A DNA stretch of 64,000 nucleotides, from positions 1-64,000 of the forward strand of contig CAZYFM010000004.1 in the NCBI GenBank assembly GCA_964646885.1, written 5' to 3'. Both the position numbers and the translations under genes were made by a program. Position 1 is the stretch's first letter. Every line of letters starts with the position of its first letter. The notes beneath the pieces are model-generated. The model was not told the origin of the DNA. It was given only the letters and a program-made list of their open reading frames with translations, and did no database searches. Shown piece by piece: positions 1 to 9,586 of the stretch. The DNA comes from SZUA-430 sp964646885 (lineage in GTDB: Bacteria > Pseudomonadota > Alphaproteobacteria > Micropepsales > Micropepsaceae).

Positions 1-1
1 C

Positions 2-244
2 GGCAACTCGGAAATCGTGCTCGACCGCAAGGTCGCCGACAAGCGCGTCTTCCCGTCGATGGACATCCTCAAGTCCGGCACGCGCAAGGAAGAGCTGCTG
101 GTCGAGAAGAACGTGCTTCAGAAGATGTACGTGCTGCGCCGCATCCTCAATCCGATGGGCGCGACCGACGCCATCGAGTTCCTGCTCGACAAGCTCAAGA
201 GCACCAAGCAGAACTCGGACTTCTTTGACGCAATGAATACGTGA
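2..244 (+). CDS. rho: Transcription termination factor Rho, C-terminal fragment
   Basis: This is the last 80 codons of Rho, the hexameric RNA helicase that ends transcription of untranslated RNA. The gene enters from the left edge of the window, so its start, RNA-binding domain and P-loop are not visible. The visible part contains the strongly conserved Rho stretches GNSEIVLDRKVADKRVFP, SGTRKEELL and the C-terminal FLLDKLKSTKQNSDFFDAM. The stop codon is at 242-244, seven bases before the next gene. Rho close to mnmE and mnmG is a common alphaproteobacterial arrangement near the replication origin. Identification is firm; only the length is incomplete. Confidence 0.97.
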   Translation, partial: GNSEIVLDRKVADKRVFPSMDILKSGTRKEELLVEKNVLQKMYVLRRILNPMGATDAIEFLLDKLKSTKQNSDFFDAMNT

Positions 245-251
245 GGCCTTC

Positions 252-803
252 ATGAAGGCGTTTGACCGTTACCGGATCGAACGCCTTGCCTCGCCGCCCT
301 TGCATCTCGAACCGCTTCGTGAAGGGCACGCTGGCTTGCTCTTCACGAGCCTCCAGGACCCCGACCTCTACACCTATGTGCCGGAAGACGCTCCGCTGGA
401 TGTCACCCGGCTGCAGGACCGGTTCCGCTCGCTCGAAACGAGGCGCTCGCCGGATGGCGAGCAGCTCTGGCTGAACTGGGTGATCTGGTTGGGAGACGAA
501 CCGGCCGGCCTGGTCCAGGCCACCTGCACCGGCGAACGCAAGCTCTTCGTGGCCTACGAGGTATTCGCGGATTTTCGCCGGCGTGGCGTCGCCGTTGCAG
601 CCGTTCGGCTGATGCTCTCGCATTTGCGCCGGCACCAGCTGGCGGACCTGGCGCTCGCTTATGTCGACACCAGGAACGAGGCTTCGATTGCAGTCCTCGA
701 AAGGCTGGGTTTCACCCGGGTCCGGACCCTCAAGGGCGCAGATTACTTCAAGGGCAGCGTGTCCGACGAATACGAGTACATCCGGACCATGTCCGAGGGA
801 TAG
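252..803 (+). CDS. GNAT family N-acetyltransferase (RimJ/RimL-like)
   Basis: A 183-residue single-domain protein of the GNAT fold, which transfers an acetyl group from acetyl-CoA to an amine. The acetyl-CoA pyrophosphate-binding motif is visible as FADFRRRGVAVAA around residues 110-122. It is followed by the helix and the C-terminal segment NEASIAVLERLGFTRVRTL, typical of RimJ/RimL-type ribosomal protein or small-molecule acetyltransferases. The start ATG lies eight bases after the rho stop, so it may be read on the rho transcript. The substrate cannot be told from the sequence; RimJ/RimL resemblance is family-level only. Confidence 0.85.
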   Translation: MKAFDRYRIERLASPPLHLEPLREGHAGLLFTSLQDPDLYTYVPEDAPLDVTRLQDRFRSLETRRSPDGEQLWLNWVIWLGDEPAGLVQATCTGERKLFVAYEVFADFRRRGVAVAAVRLMLSHLRRHQLADLALAYVDTRNEASIAVLERLGFTRVRTLKGADYFKGSVSDEYEYIRTMSEG

Positions 804-892
804 CCGTCGTGACGCCGTCCGCGCGCTTGGCTATACTTCCTCCCCTGCCCCGGGCAATGGAACACCGATCGGAAACTGGAGCCGTCGCAATC

Positions 893-1753
893 ATGCGTTT
901 GCTGTCCCTGCTGGTCCTCGCTTTTGTCTTCCAGGCCCATGCCGCCTCGGCCGAGGGCATCGAGATTTCTTCCGAGCACAAGTCGTTCCTGGAGGGCGTC
1001 TGGAGTGGCGTGTCGACCGATGTCAGTGCCGACAAGCTGTGTTCGAAAACAACGCCGCCGGCGGGTGCGACGGCCATGGCGATCGAGTTTGAGAAATCGG
1101 GCGGCGTCCTGTTCTCGAGTGACGGAAGCGAAACGGGCATTCGTGGACGGATCACGACGGCATCTGAAGCCAACGGCATTCTGAGCCTGACGGTCGGCGA
1201 CGAGGTCTTCCGGTTTCGACCCGATACAGACAGGATCATGTCACGCGTGCGGTCTTCCGCATCGCTCGGTGGCGACGTCGATACGATGGTATTCAAGCGC
1301 TGCAGCAAGCCGGCGGATCGCTCGGCGATCGCGATCGATGCGGAGGGCTTGAAGTTCCTGGCCTCGGACCTCCCCGGCGACGAGGCGTTCTTCATTGACG
1401 AACGCCTCGTGCCCAAGACGGGCAACCGCTGCGCGGTTCAGGAAACCCAGTACCTGTTCTTCGCGCTTGTTGGTCCGGCCGAATTCCGGCTGAGCCGCTG
1501 GAACAGTTTTGCACTGGCCGACAAGATGGCATCGAAGCAGGCCGTAAAGAAGTTGCCCCTCGACCCGATCGCTGACTGGCGTATCGAAACCGTGTTCGTT
1601 GAGGGCGGCAAGTACGTCGTACGCATGCGCGACTATGATAACGAGAAGGCTCTCCCCGAAACCGTCCACCTGGAACCGCGACCTGACGGGATCGTCATTC
1701 CCGAATGGAAGCGCACCTATGTTAGGTGCACGGGTTTCCAGTCTCGCAGCTGA
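893..1753 (+). CDS. Secreted protein of unknown function
   Basis: I do not recognise the family. The frame is open from a GTG at 809, but the ATG at 893 begins a clear signal peptide (MRLLSLLVLAFVFQAHAASA, likely cleaved before EGIEIS), so I chose it. The mature part is about 266 residues, without further membrane segments or an obvious catalytic motif. It has a few cysteines (for example in DKLCSKTTPP, FKRCSKPA and NRCAVQE) that could form disulfides after export. It probably acts in the periplasm. It ends ten bases before the convergent short-chain dehydrogenase gene. Confidence 0.7.
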   Translation: MRLLSLLVLAFVFQAHAASAEGIEISSEHKSFLEGVWSGVSTDVSADKLCSKTTPPAGATAMAIEFEKSGGVLFSSDGSETGIRGRITTASEANGILSLTVGDEVFRFRPDTDRIMSRVRSSASLGGDVDTMVFKRCSKPADRSAIAIDAEGLKFLASDLPGDEAFFIDERLVPKTGNRCAVQETQYLFFALVGPAEFRLSRWNSFALADKMASKQAVKKLPLDPIADWRIETVFVEGGKYVVRMRDYDNEKALPETVHLEPRPDGIVIPEWKRTYVRCTGFQSRS

Positions 1754-1762
1754 TCACGCCCG

Positions 1763-2566
1763 CTACCGGGCCGTCATTCCGCCGTCGACGACAAGTTCCG
1801 AACCGGTGATGAAGCTGGCATCGTCGGACGCCAGGAACACGACCGCGTTGGCGATATCGGCGGCAACGCCAAGGCGGCCCAGCGGATGGAGCGAGATGAC
1901 GTTGGTCCTGACTTCATTGGCAGACCCGCCGCCGGCGGCAACGAAGTCATCCATGACCTTCTGTCCCATCATCGTGTCGATGACACCCGGGTGGACCGAG
2001 TTGACGCGGATCTTCTGGCCCATCTGCGCGCACTCCAGGGCGGCCCCTTTGGTCATGAGACGCACCGCACCCTTTGACGCGTTGTAGGGAACGGCAAAGG
2101 CTGCACCCGTCAGCCCCGCGACGGACGACAGGTTGATGATGGCGGAACCTCCGGCCCACTGCGCGCTGCGTTTCGACAGGGCGGGTATGGCGGTCTTCAT
2201 GCCCAGGAAGACGCCTTCCACGTTCACGGCCTGCATCTGCCGGAACTCTTCGATGCTCGTCATGAGCATCGGCTTCATCGCAAAGATGCCGGCATTGTTC
2301 ACGAGGATGTCGAGGCCGCCAAATCTCTTCTCGGCTTCGTTAACCGCATGCGTCCACTGCGCCTCGTCCCGGACATCATGCCTGACATAACCGGCCTTGC
2401 CGCCAGCTGAGACGATGCCCGCGGCGGTGCGCTCGCCGTCCTCGTCAAGCAGGTCAGTCACGAGCACGGCCGCCCCGGCGGCAGCTAGTGCGTTTGCGGA
2501 CGCGGCACCGATGCCCCGTGCGCCGCCAGTGACGAGAGCGACGCGACCGCCAAGTTTGCCTGACAT
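1763..2566 (-). CDS. Short-chain dehydrogenase/reductase (SDR)
   Basis: A 267-residue classical SDR that oxidises or reduces a hydroxyl/carbonyl substrate with NAD(P). The cofactor motif TGGARGIG is at residues 13-20, the structural NNAG at 90-93, and the catalytic Ser148, Tyr161 and Lys165 lie in LSSVAGLTGAAFAVPYNASK. An acidic residue at the end of the second strand (VTD, residues 36-38) favours NAD over NADP. The C-terminal FITGSELVVDGGMTA is the usual family ending. Hydroxysteroid-dehydrogenase-like and 3-oxoacyl-reductase-like enzymes share this layout, so the substrate is open. It is transcribed away from the HD-domain gene across a 123-bp gap. Confidence 0.92.
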   Translation of the reverse strand: MSGKLGGRVALVTGGARGIGAASANALAAAGAAVLVTDLLDEDGERTAAGIVSAGGKAGYVRHDVRDEAQWTHAVNEAEKRFGGLDILVNNAGIFAMKPMLMTSIEEFRQMQAVNVEGVFLGMKTAIPALSKRSAQWAGGSAIINLSSVAGLTGAAFAVPYNASKGAVRLMTKGAALECAQMGQKIRVNSVHPGVIDTMMGQKVMDDFVAAGGGSANEVRTNVISLHPLGRLGVAADIANAVVFLASDDASFITGSELVVDGGMTAR

Positions 2567-2689
2567 GGTTCATTCCTCCGGGAGTTTTCGAACTGATCGG
2601 TCTTTTTGCGGTCGTGGTCAACTCAATACCGTTGACGCCCTGTCGCCAGCGGGCCAACTTGGACCCGAGTGGAGCACGGGAGGACGGCC

Positions 2690-3289
2690 ATGGACGAGAA
2701 CGAACACGAGCGCGCGAAGTATCACGCCATGGTCGACGGCACGGCCGAAGACTGGAAGATCATCTCGAAGGCAGCCGCTCCGTTCCAGAAGGATCTGCCC
2801 CGGCGCCTCGTCGCACACCTCGAACTCTTGCGGGGCGATTGCGGCGGTTACCCGGTTGACCGCCTCGAACACTCCCTTCAGACGGCAACGCGTGCGATGC
2901 AGGCCGGCGAGGATGAGGAGTACGTGGTGTGCGCGTTGCTCCATGACGTCGGTGACACGCTCGGTCCGGCCAACCATGCCGACATCGCGGCTGCGATTGT
3001 CAAACCCTATGTATCGGAACGCAATCATTGGATCATCGAGAAACACGCGATCTTCCAGGGATACTATTTCTTCCATCACCTGGGTCTCGACCGGAACATG
3101 CGCGACCAGTTTCGGGGACATCCTCATTTCGAGGCGACAGCGCAGTTCTGTCACCTCTACGACCAGAACTCCTTTGACCCGGCGTTCAAGTCCATGCCGC
3201 TCGAGGCCTTCGTCCCGATGATCGGACGGTTGTTCTCGCGTCCACGCAATTCGATCTATCTGCGCAAGGGGCCGGCAGCGGCGGAGTGA
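2690..3289 (+). CDS. HD-domain metal-dependent phosphohydrolase-like protein
   Basis: A 199-residue protein with an HD metal-binding fold. His61 (in RLEHSLQTA), the His85-Asp86 pair (CALLHDVGDTLG), His96 and later histidines (EKHAIFQGYYFFHH) supply the expected ligands. The family includes nucleotide phosphohydrolases and the mixed-valence di-iron oxygenases related to PhnZ and MIOX. The histidine-rich middle would suit a di-metal site, but the reaction cannot be assigned. The ATG at 2690 is preceded by a purine-rich GGGAGG, which is why I prefer it to the in-frame GTG at 2669. No phosphonate genes are nearby. Confidence 0.8.
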   Translation: MDENEHERAKYHAMVDGTAEDWKIISKAAAPFQKDLPRRLVAHLELLRGDCGGYPVDRLEHSLQTATRAMQAGEDEEYVVCALLHDVGDTLGPANHADIAAAIVKPYVSERNHWIIEKHAIFQGYYFFHHLGLDRNMRDQFRGHPHFEATAQFCHLYDQNSFDPAFKSMPLEAFVPMIGRLFSRPRNSIYLRKGPAAAE

Positions 3290-3330
3290 ACCCCTCCCCT
3301 CCCCTGCCGAGGACGACGCCCCCATCGATG

Positions 3331-3783
3331 TCAGAAGTAGCGGGCAACCAGTACGCCGAAGACCGAAAGGCCGGCGAGATGGATGACGAAGGTCGCCACG
3401 ATGACGGCCCCCGCAACAGGGACCGACTGTGCCATCAGTGGCACCGCGATCACCGTCAGCGCCGAGGCCGATCCGGCGAGGCCCGCATGTAACGACGACA
3501 GTCTGTCGTTCGCCATGCGAGGGACAGCCCGATAGATTAACGAGCACACCGCTCCGAAAATGCATCCCGTCAGGGCGAGATGCAGCAGTGAGGGCTGTGA
3601 GAACCCGGGCAGCGACAGGCTTTCGCAAAGGCCAAGAACCACCCAGACGAGACCTGACACCAGGGAGAGCCCGATGAAGCGACGGGACACCGTCGCCGCT
3701 GTGAGGGCGAGGAATTCGAGCCTGGAGGTGTATGACGCGGTCGAAGGGATCTGCATGGCGGGATGACGGTTCTGCGGTCTCAT
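3331..3783 (-). CDS. Small four-helix integral membrane protein
   Basis: A 150-residue hydrophobic protein with about four predicted membrane helices (around FIGLSLVSGLVWVVLGL, LLHLALTGCIFGAVCSLIY, LHAGLAGSASALTVIAVPL and GAVIVATFVIHLAGLSVFGV). I recognise no family. The helices recall cytochrome-oxidase-subunit-like or NnrS-like membrane proteins, but no heme-ligand pattern is convincing. The start is at 3783 or the internal ATG at 3756. It is divergent from the MarR gene, and the shared 74-bp gap holds paired operator-like repeats, so it is the likely regulated target. Confidence 0.6.
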   Translation of the reverse strand: MRPQNRHPAMQIPSTASYTSRLEFLALTAATVSRRFIGLSLVSGLVWVVLGLCESLSLPGFSQPSLLHLALTGCIFGAVCSLIYRAVPRMANDRLSSLHAGLAGSASALTVIAVPLMAQSVPVAGAVIVATFVIHLAGLSVFGVLVARYF

Positions 3784-3801
3784 TTGTGACTTGTCTTTGG
3801 T

Positions 3802-3838
3802 CAGACAGTATGACTAAAATGGGCAGACAATCTGACTA
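3802..3838. promoter_or_regulatory. Paired operator-like repeats for the MarR regulator
   Basis: Two copies of CAGACANNNTGACTA (3802-3816 and 3824-3838) lie 22 bp apart centre to centre, about two helical turns, on the same face of the DNA. Each copy is an imperfect palindrome (TCA...TGA; the second reads TCAGACAATCTGA). They sit between the divergent membrane-protein and MarR genes. This is where MarR proteins commonly bind to repress themselves and a neighbour. The repeats are seen directly; binding is inferred. Confidence 0.6.
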
Positions 3839-3857
3839 AGTCAAGGGCGAGCAGACC

Positions 3858-4325
3858 GTGCCAGCATCACAAAGCCGTCAGACATTCGGCACCCTGTTTC
3901 GCAGGCCCTACCAGGCCTATCTCAACTGGCTCTACGCCGAACTTGCACGCAGCGGCTTTCCGGAAGTTCGGGTCGCGCACAGCGCGGTGTTCAGGACGAT
4001 CGCTCCCGAAGGATCTCGACTGACGGACCTCGCCGAGCTCGCGGGCATGACCAAGCAGAGCATGTCCTATCTCGTCGAGGATCTGGTCAGGTTGGGGTTC
4101 CTGTCACTGGCTCCCGACCCGAAGGATGGAAGAGCCAAGCGGGTGTCGCTCTCGGAGCGCGGTCGTGACCTGCTGCTGACGGCACGACGTCTCGGGGACA
4201 CCTACGAGCGTCACGTTGCAGGCGTGTTGGGTGAGGGCAAGGCAACGCAGCTGCGCACCCTGCTCGAAGAACTGAATGAGGGCCTTGAGCGGGCGCCGCA
4301 CCCTTCTGCAGTGCGGGCGATCTAG
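3858..4325 (+). CDS. MarR family winged-helix transcriptional regulator
   Basis: A 155-residue MarR-type dimeric repressor. The winged helix-turn-helix spans roughly residues 55-105, with the recognition region LAELAGMTKQSMSYLVEDL and the wing DPKDGRAKRVSLSERG, the characteristic MarR signature. The start is a GTG at 3858; the upstream bases GGGCGAGCAG give a moderate ribosome site. It is divergent from a small membrane protein across a gap with paired operator-like repeats. Its last four bases overlap the end of the convergent quinone oxidoreductase. The ligand is unknown; phenolic compounds or oxidants are typical for the family. Confidence 0.9.
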   Translation: MPASQSRQTFGTLFRRPYQAYLNWLYAELARSGFPEVRVAHSAVFRTIAPEGSRLTDLAELAGMTKQSMSYLVEDLVRLGFLSLAPDPKDGRAKRVSLSERGRDLLLTARRLGDTYERHVAGVLGEGKATQLRTLLEELNEGLERAPHPSAVRAI

Positions 4326-5299
4326 CCCGGGATCAGCACGAGCGATCCCGTCGTCTGCCGGCTCTCGAGCGCGCGATGTGCTTCTGCCGCCTGCGAGAGT
4401 GGAAACTGCTTGGGCTCGTTCTTGCGGATGATGCCACGTGCAATCAGGTCAAAAAGTTCGCCAGCACCTTCATCAAGTTCCTGCGCCGTCGTCACGTAGT
4501 TGCCAAGCGTCGGTCGCGTGAAGAACAGCGAACCCTTCTGTGCCAGCAGTGCACCATCGAATGGAGGCACGGGACCACTGGCATTGCCGAAGCTGACGAA
4601 CAGGCCGAGCGGCGCGATCGAGTCCATGGTCGACATGAAGGTGTCGCGACCGATGGAGTCATACGCGACGGGAACGCCCTTCCCGCCGGTGATTTCGCGC
4701 ACGCGCGTGGCTACGTTTTCTTTGCCGGGAACGATGACATGGTCGCAGCCCAGGCGACGGGCGAAGTCGACCTTGCGTTCGCTGCCGACGGTACCGATGA
4801 CCGTCGCACCCAGGTGCTTGGCCCACTGCACGGCAATCATGCCCACGCCGCCCGCAGCGGCATGGAACAGGATGGTCTGACCCGGCTTCACCGCAAAGGT
4901 CCGGCGAAGCAGGTAATGCGCCGTAAGCCCCTTGAGGAGGATTGCCGCCGCAAGTTCGAAGCTGACGCCCTCGGGAATTTTCACGGCACGGTCGGCCACA
5001 ACATTGGATGCTTCTGCGTAGGCGCCCAGGGGCCCCGAGGCATATGCGATCCGGTCACCCGGCTTGAAGCGCGTCACGTCGGGGCCGACGCTTTCCACCA
5101 CGCCGGCGGCTTCCAGTCCGAGCCCGGACGGAAGCGGCACCTTGTAGAGCCCGGTGCGGTGATAGATGTCGATGAAGTTGACCCCGACCGCCTTGTGGGC
5201 GACGCGGACTTCTCCGGCCTTCGGTGAACCGAGTTCGACTTGTTCGAACCGGAGGACTTCGGGTCCTCCGGTCTGCGCAAAGCGGACGGCTGCAGTCAT
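4322..5299 (-). CDS. qor: NADPH:quinone oxidoreductase, zeta-crystallin type
   Basis: A 325-residue zinc-free medium-chain dehydrogenase/reductase that reduces quinones with NADPH. The N-terminal GroES-like domain contains VGVNFIDIYHRTGLY and LGLEAAGVVESVGPDV, hallmarks of the quinone oxidoreductase subfamily. The Rossmann motif AAAGGVGMIAVQWAK sits around residues 147-161. The structural-zinc cysteines of alcohol dehydrogenases are absent, as expected. It overlaps the MarR gene tail-to-tail by four bases and lies 53 bases downstream of the YyaL-type gene on the same strand. The subfamily is clear; the physiological substrate is not. Confidence 0.9.
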   Translation of the reverse strand: MTAAVRFAQTGGPEVLRFEQVELGSPKAGEVRVAHKAVGVNFIDIYHRTGLYKVPLPSGLGLEAAGVVESVGPDVTRFKPGDRIAYASGPLGAYAEASNVVADRAVKIPEGVSFELAAAILLKGLTAHYLLRRTFAVKPGQTILFHAAAGGVGMIAVQWAKHLGATVIGTVGSERKVDFARRLGCDHVIVPGKENVATRVREITGGKGVPVAYDSIGRDTFMSTMDSIAPLGLFVSFGNASGPVPPFDGALLAQKGSLFFTRPTLGNYVTTAQELDEGAGELFDLIARGIIRKNEPKQFPLSQAAEAHRALESRQTTGSLVLIPG

Positions 5300-5352
5300 G
5301 ACGCTGTTACTCTCTGCTCTGGTTCAGCACTTCGATCCAGGATTGGCCTGCA

Positions 5353-7404
<2,052 letters not shown>

Positions 7405-7550
7405 GGAAATGCGGAGCTCCCTGAGGAAGGAAAACGGAGGGTGAAAAGCTGTGCTGCATCCGGCTGCCAACCGCGCTAAGGTGGTCGCACAGGTCATTGG
7501 GAAACGACCCGTGACAGACAACCCAAAGCAGAAAGCCGGATAGTCGCCCG

Positions 7551-7841
7551 ATGAAAATCACAATTGAAGTCGATTGTACACCCGCCGAAGCCCGCGCCTT
7601 CATGGGTCTGCCGGACGTCGAACCGCTCCAGGCCGAGGTCATGGCCGAAATCCAGCGCAGGGTCATGAACGCGCTGTCCCTGACCGACCCCCAGCAGCTG
7701 CTGAAGAACTGGGTTCCATGGAGCGCTCAGGGCATGGAGACCTTCCAGAACTTCGCGCGTGCTGCCGCCGGTGGCTGGACGCAATCGGGAACGGGCAAAG
7801 ACAGGGACCCTGAGCCCCCCAAGCCCAAGTCCCGGAGCTAG
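7551..7841 (+). CDS. DUF6489 family small protein
   Basis: A 96-residue protein matching the short alphaproteobacterial family DUF6489. It begins MKITIEVDCTPAEARAFMGL and has a conserved centre around PDVEPLQAEVMAEIQRRV, followed by WVPWSAQGMETFQNF and a charged, proline-rich tail. The function is unknown. The amphipathic central helix and lack of signal peptide suggest a cytosolic or membrane-peripheral protein. The start ATG lies 146 bp from the divergent YyaL-type gene, and the stop is 29 bases before the mnmE start, so it may be the first gene of the mnmE transcript. Confidence 0.8.
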   Translation: MKITIEVDCTPAEARAFMGLPDVEPLQAEVMAEIQRRVMNALSLTDPQQLLKNWVPWSAQGMETFQNFARAAAGGWTQSGTGKDRDPEPPKPKSRS

Positions 7842-7870
7842 GGCAAGAGCGTGTTCGGTGTGGCCTTGAC

Positions 7871-9232
7871 GTGCGGACAGCAGTGACCCGGACACGCACC
7901 ATCTTCGCATTGTCGTCGGCGCGAGGTCGTGCCGGCGTATGCATCTTCAGGATTTCGGGCCCCGCAGCCGCAGCTGCCATTCAGGCCCTCACGGGTCAGC
8001 CCGTGCCGCCTCCGCGCAAGGCCGTGTTGCGGGGCGTTTGCCAGGCCGACGGAACGCTTGTCGACCGCGGGCTGCTTCTCTGGTTCCCGGGCCCGCGCAG
8101 CTTCACGGGCGAAGACGTGGCCGAGTTCCATCTCCACGGCGGCCCGGCCATCATCGAGGCCATGACGGAGCGCCTCGCGGCCATCTCTGGCCTGTCACCC
8201 GCTGAGCCGGGTGAATTCTCCCGGCAGGCTTTCGCCAACGGTCGGCTGGACCTGACCGAGGCAGAAGGCCTGGCCGACCTCATAGCAGCCGAAACCGAAC
8301 AGCAGCGACGCCTCGCCCTTCGTCAGGTCGAAGGCGGCCTGAAAGAGCTCTACGAAGCCTGGCGTCTGGACCTCGTCCGGGCGGGTGCACATCTGGAAGC
8401 CTGCATCGACTTCGCCGACGAGGACATTCCGCCGGATCTGTTGCCGGGGATTGTCGGTCGGGTTGCGGCACTCGCAGCATCGATCGCGTCACATCTGGCG
8501 GACCAGAGACGGGGCGAGATTGTTCGCGACGGTTTCACGGTCGTCATCATCGGTGCACCCAATGTCGGCAAGTCCTCGCTCCTGAATGCTCTGGCGCGCA
8601 GGGACGTTGCCATCGTGTCGTCCGTACCCGGAACGACCCGCGATCCCATCGAGGTGCGCCTGAACCTGGGCGGCTACGCGGTCATTCTGATCGACACGGC
8701 AGGTCTGCGTGAAACCCGTGACGAGGTCGAGGAAGAAGGCATGCGCCGGACACGCCAGCGTGCGCGCGAGGCGGATCTCAGGCTCGCAGTCGTCGACGGT
8801 GTCGGGGACGGTTTGGATTCACGTGTGTCACCGGAACTCGCAGCCCATGACGCGCTGCTCGTGAACAAGATCGACAGGGTGCAGGGAAAGCGTGATTTTT
8901 CCTGCGCGGGAGAGCAGGTGGTGTTCGGTGTGTCGGCGCATACAGGGGAAGGCATTCCCGAACTCCTGTCCTGGCTCGAGCAGCAGGTGGCGCAACGCGC
9001 AGGTGGATCGGAAACCATGCCCATGACGCGCGCACGACACCGCACGGCGATCGCCGGGGCGCTGCAGTTCCTGAGCCGCTTTGCGGTCAATGCTGCGGAA
9101 GCGGAACCGGCTTATGACCTGCTGGCCGAAGACCTGCGCCTCGCAGCGCGCGAGCTCGGCCGCATTACCGGTCGCATCGATGTCGAGGACTATCTCGACG
9201 TCATCTTCCGTGACTTCTGCATCGGTAAATAG
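7871..9232 (+). CDS. mnmE: tRNA uridine-5-carboxymethylaminomethyl modification GTPase MnmE
   Basis: A 453-residue GTPase which, with MnmG, makes the (carboxymethyl)aminomethyl group on U34 of certain tRNAs. The N-terminal folate-binding domain starts at TIFALSSARGRAG. The inserted G domain has the P-loop GAPNVGKSS (228-236), switch TTRD (255-258), DTAGLRET and the guanine-specificity motif NKID. The last four residues are the invariant CIGK, with the cysteine needed for tRNA modification. The start is GTG at 7871 or GTG at 7883; neither has a strong ribosome site. Its partner mnmG follows after an unusually long, repeat-bearing gap of about 350 bp. Confidence 0.97.
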   Translation: MRTAVTRTRTIFALSSARGRAGVCIFRISGPAAAAAIQALTGQPVPPPRKAVLRGVCQADGTLVDRGLLLWFPGPRSFTGEDVAEFHLHGGPAIIEAMTERLAAISGLSPAEPGEFSRQAFANGRLDLTEAEGLADLIAAETEQQRRLALRQVEGGLKELYEAWRLDLVRAGAHLEACIDFADEDIPPDLLPGIVGRVAALAASIASHLADQRRGEIVRDGFTVVIIGAPNVGKSSLLNALARRDVAIVSSVPGTTRDPIEVRLNLGGYAVILIDTAGLRETRDEVEEEGMRRTRQRAREADLRLAVVDGVGDGLDSRVSPELAAHDALLVNKIDRVQGKRDFSCAGEQVVFGVSAHTGEGIPELLSWLEQQVAQRAGGSETMPMTRARHRTAIAGALQFLSRFAVNAAEAEPAYDLLAEDLRLAARELGRITGRIDVEDYLDVIFRDFCIGK

Positions 9233-9270
9233 CCGGCCGGCGACGTGCCCGGTCTTCATAAAAGTTAAGC

Positions 9271-9286
9271 GGATTCACATGAAACG
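9271..9286 (+). promoter_or_regulatory. parS-like site 1
   Basis: GGATTCACATGAAACG matches the ParB-binding consensus TGTTTCACGTGAAACA at 12 of 16 positions. The right half ATGAAAC is close to the consensus GTGAAAC. It is the end of the first direct-repeat copy. Binding by the ParB encoded at 12979-13911 is inferred. Confidence 0.45.
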
Positions 9287-9382
9287 CGCGATCATGAGAG
9301 ATCGCAGGTTCATCGGTTTTCGCAATTGTCAGCACGCGGAGCATCCCGTTGCCGGGACAAGGAGATGCACGGGATGTCAAGC

Positions 9383-9398
9383 TGACTCACATGAAACA
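9383..9398 (+). promoter_or_regulatory. parS-like site 2
   Basis: TGACTCACATGAAACA matches the parS consensus at 13 of 16 positions, including both terminal TG and CA pairs. It is the best overall match of the four in this gap. It lies seven bases before site 3. Confidence 0.5.
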
Positions 9399-9404
9399 GA
9401 TTGT

Positions 9405-9420
9405 GGATTCACGTGAAATC
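9405..9420 (+). promoter_or_regulatory. parS-like site 3, with the exact CACGTG core
   Basis: GGATTCACGTGAAATC is close to a perfect palindrome, with the exact parS core TTCACGTGAA, and matches the 16-bp consensus at 12 positions. It is the only site in the gap with an unaltered CACGTG centre. It directly follows a TTGTGGATT that resembles a partial DnaA box. Confidence 0.5.
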
Positions 9421-9472
9421 ATTGTGTCCCGACATTAGGAACAAAGGCGTCTGGAGCGCGCAAAAGTTAAGC

Positions 9473-9488
9473 TGACTCACATGAAACG
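9473..9488 (+). promoter_or_regulatory. parS-like site 4
   Basis: TGACTCACATGAAACG matches the parS consensus at 12 of 16 positions and ends the third direct-repeat copy, about 100 bp before the mnmG start. It differs from site 2 only in its last base. Confidence 0.45.
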
Positions 9489-9586
9489 GCATGTTTCGGA
9501 AATCGGCATCGGGCAGGAACCACGTTCATCCATCCGCGCACTGAGTTTTGACTCCGCCTGTCCGGATGCGCTATCGCCTCAGCCCC

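Larger units (their letters stand above)
9260..9488 (+). repeat. Three-copy direct repeat ending in CACATGAAAC
   Basis: A 27-bp unit beginning AAAAGTTAAGC and ending TCACATGAAACG occurs at 9260-9286 and 9462-9488 with 25 of 27 identical bases. A shorter copy at 9375-9397 shares GT(T/C)AAGCTGACTCACATGAAAC. Each copy ends in a parS-like half site. The copies are 115 bp (9260 to 9375) and 87 bp (9375 to 9462) apart, so they are dispersed rather than tandem. Confidence 0.75.
9233..9586. other. Repeat-bearing intergenic region between mnmE and mnmG
   Basis: This 354-bp gap has no convincing gene. It holds three copies of a direct repeat ending in CACATGAAAC and four sites resembling the ParB-binding sequence parS (listed separately). 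A short frame beginning in the last repeat copy at 9481 has no recognisable product. Because parA and parB lie about 3 kb downstream, I read the gap as a candidate chromosome-segregation site rather than a leader. Confidence 0.6.

Noticed and set aside
8815..8830. A further TTCACGTG sequence inside mnmE as a parS site
   Set aside because: Only the left half and core match; the right half is GTGTGTCA, giving 11 of 16 positions, which I consider too weak within coding sequence.
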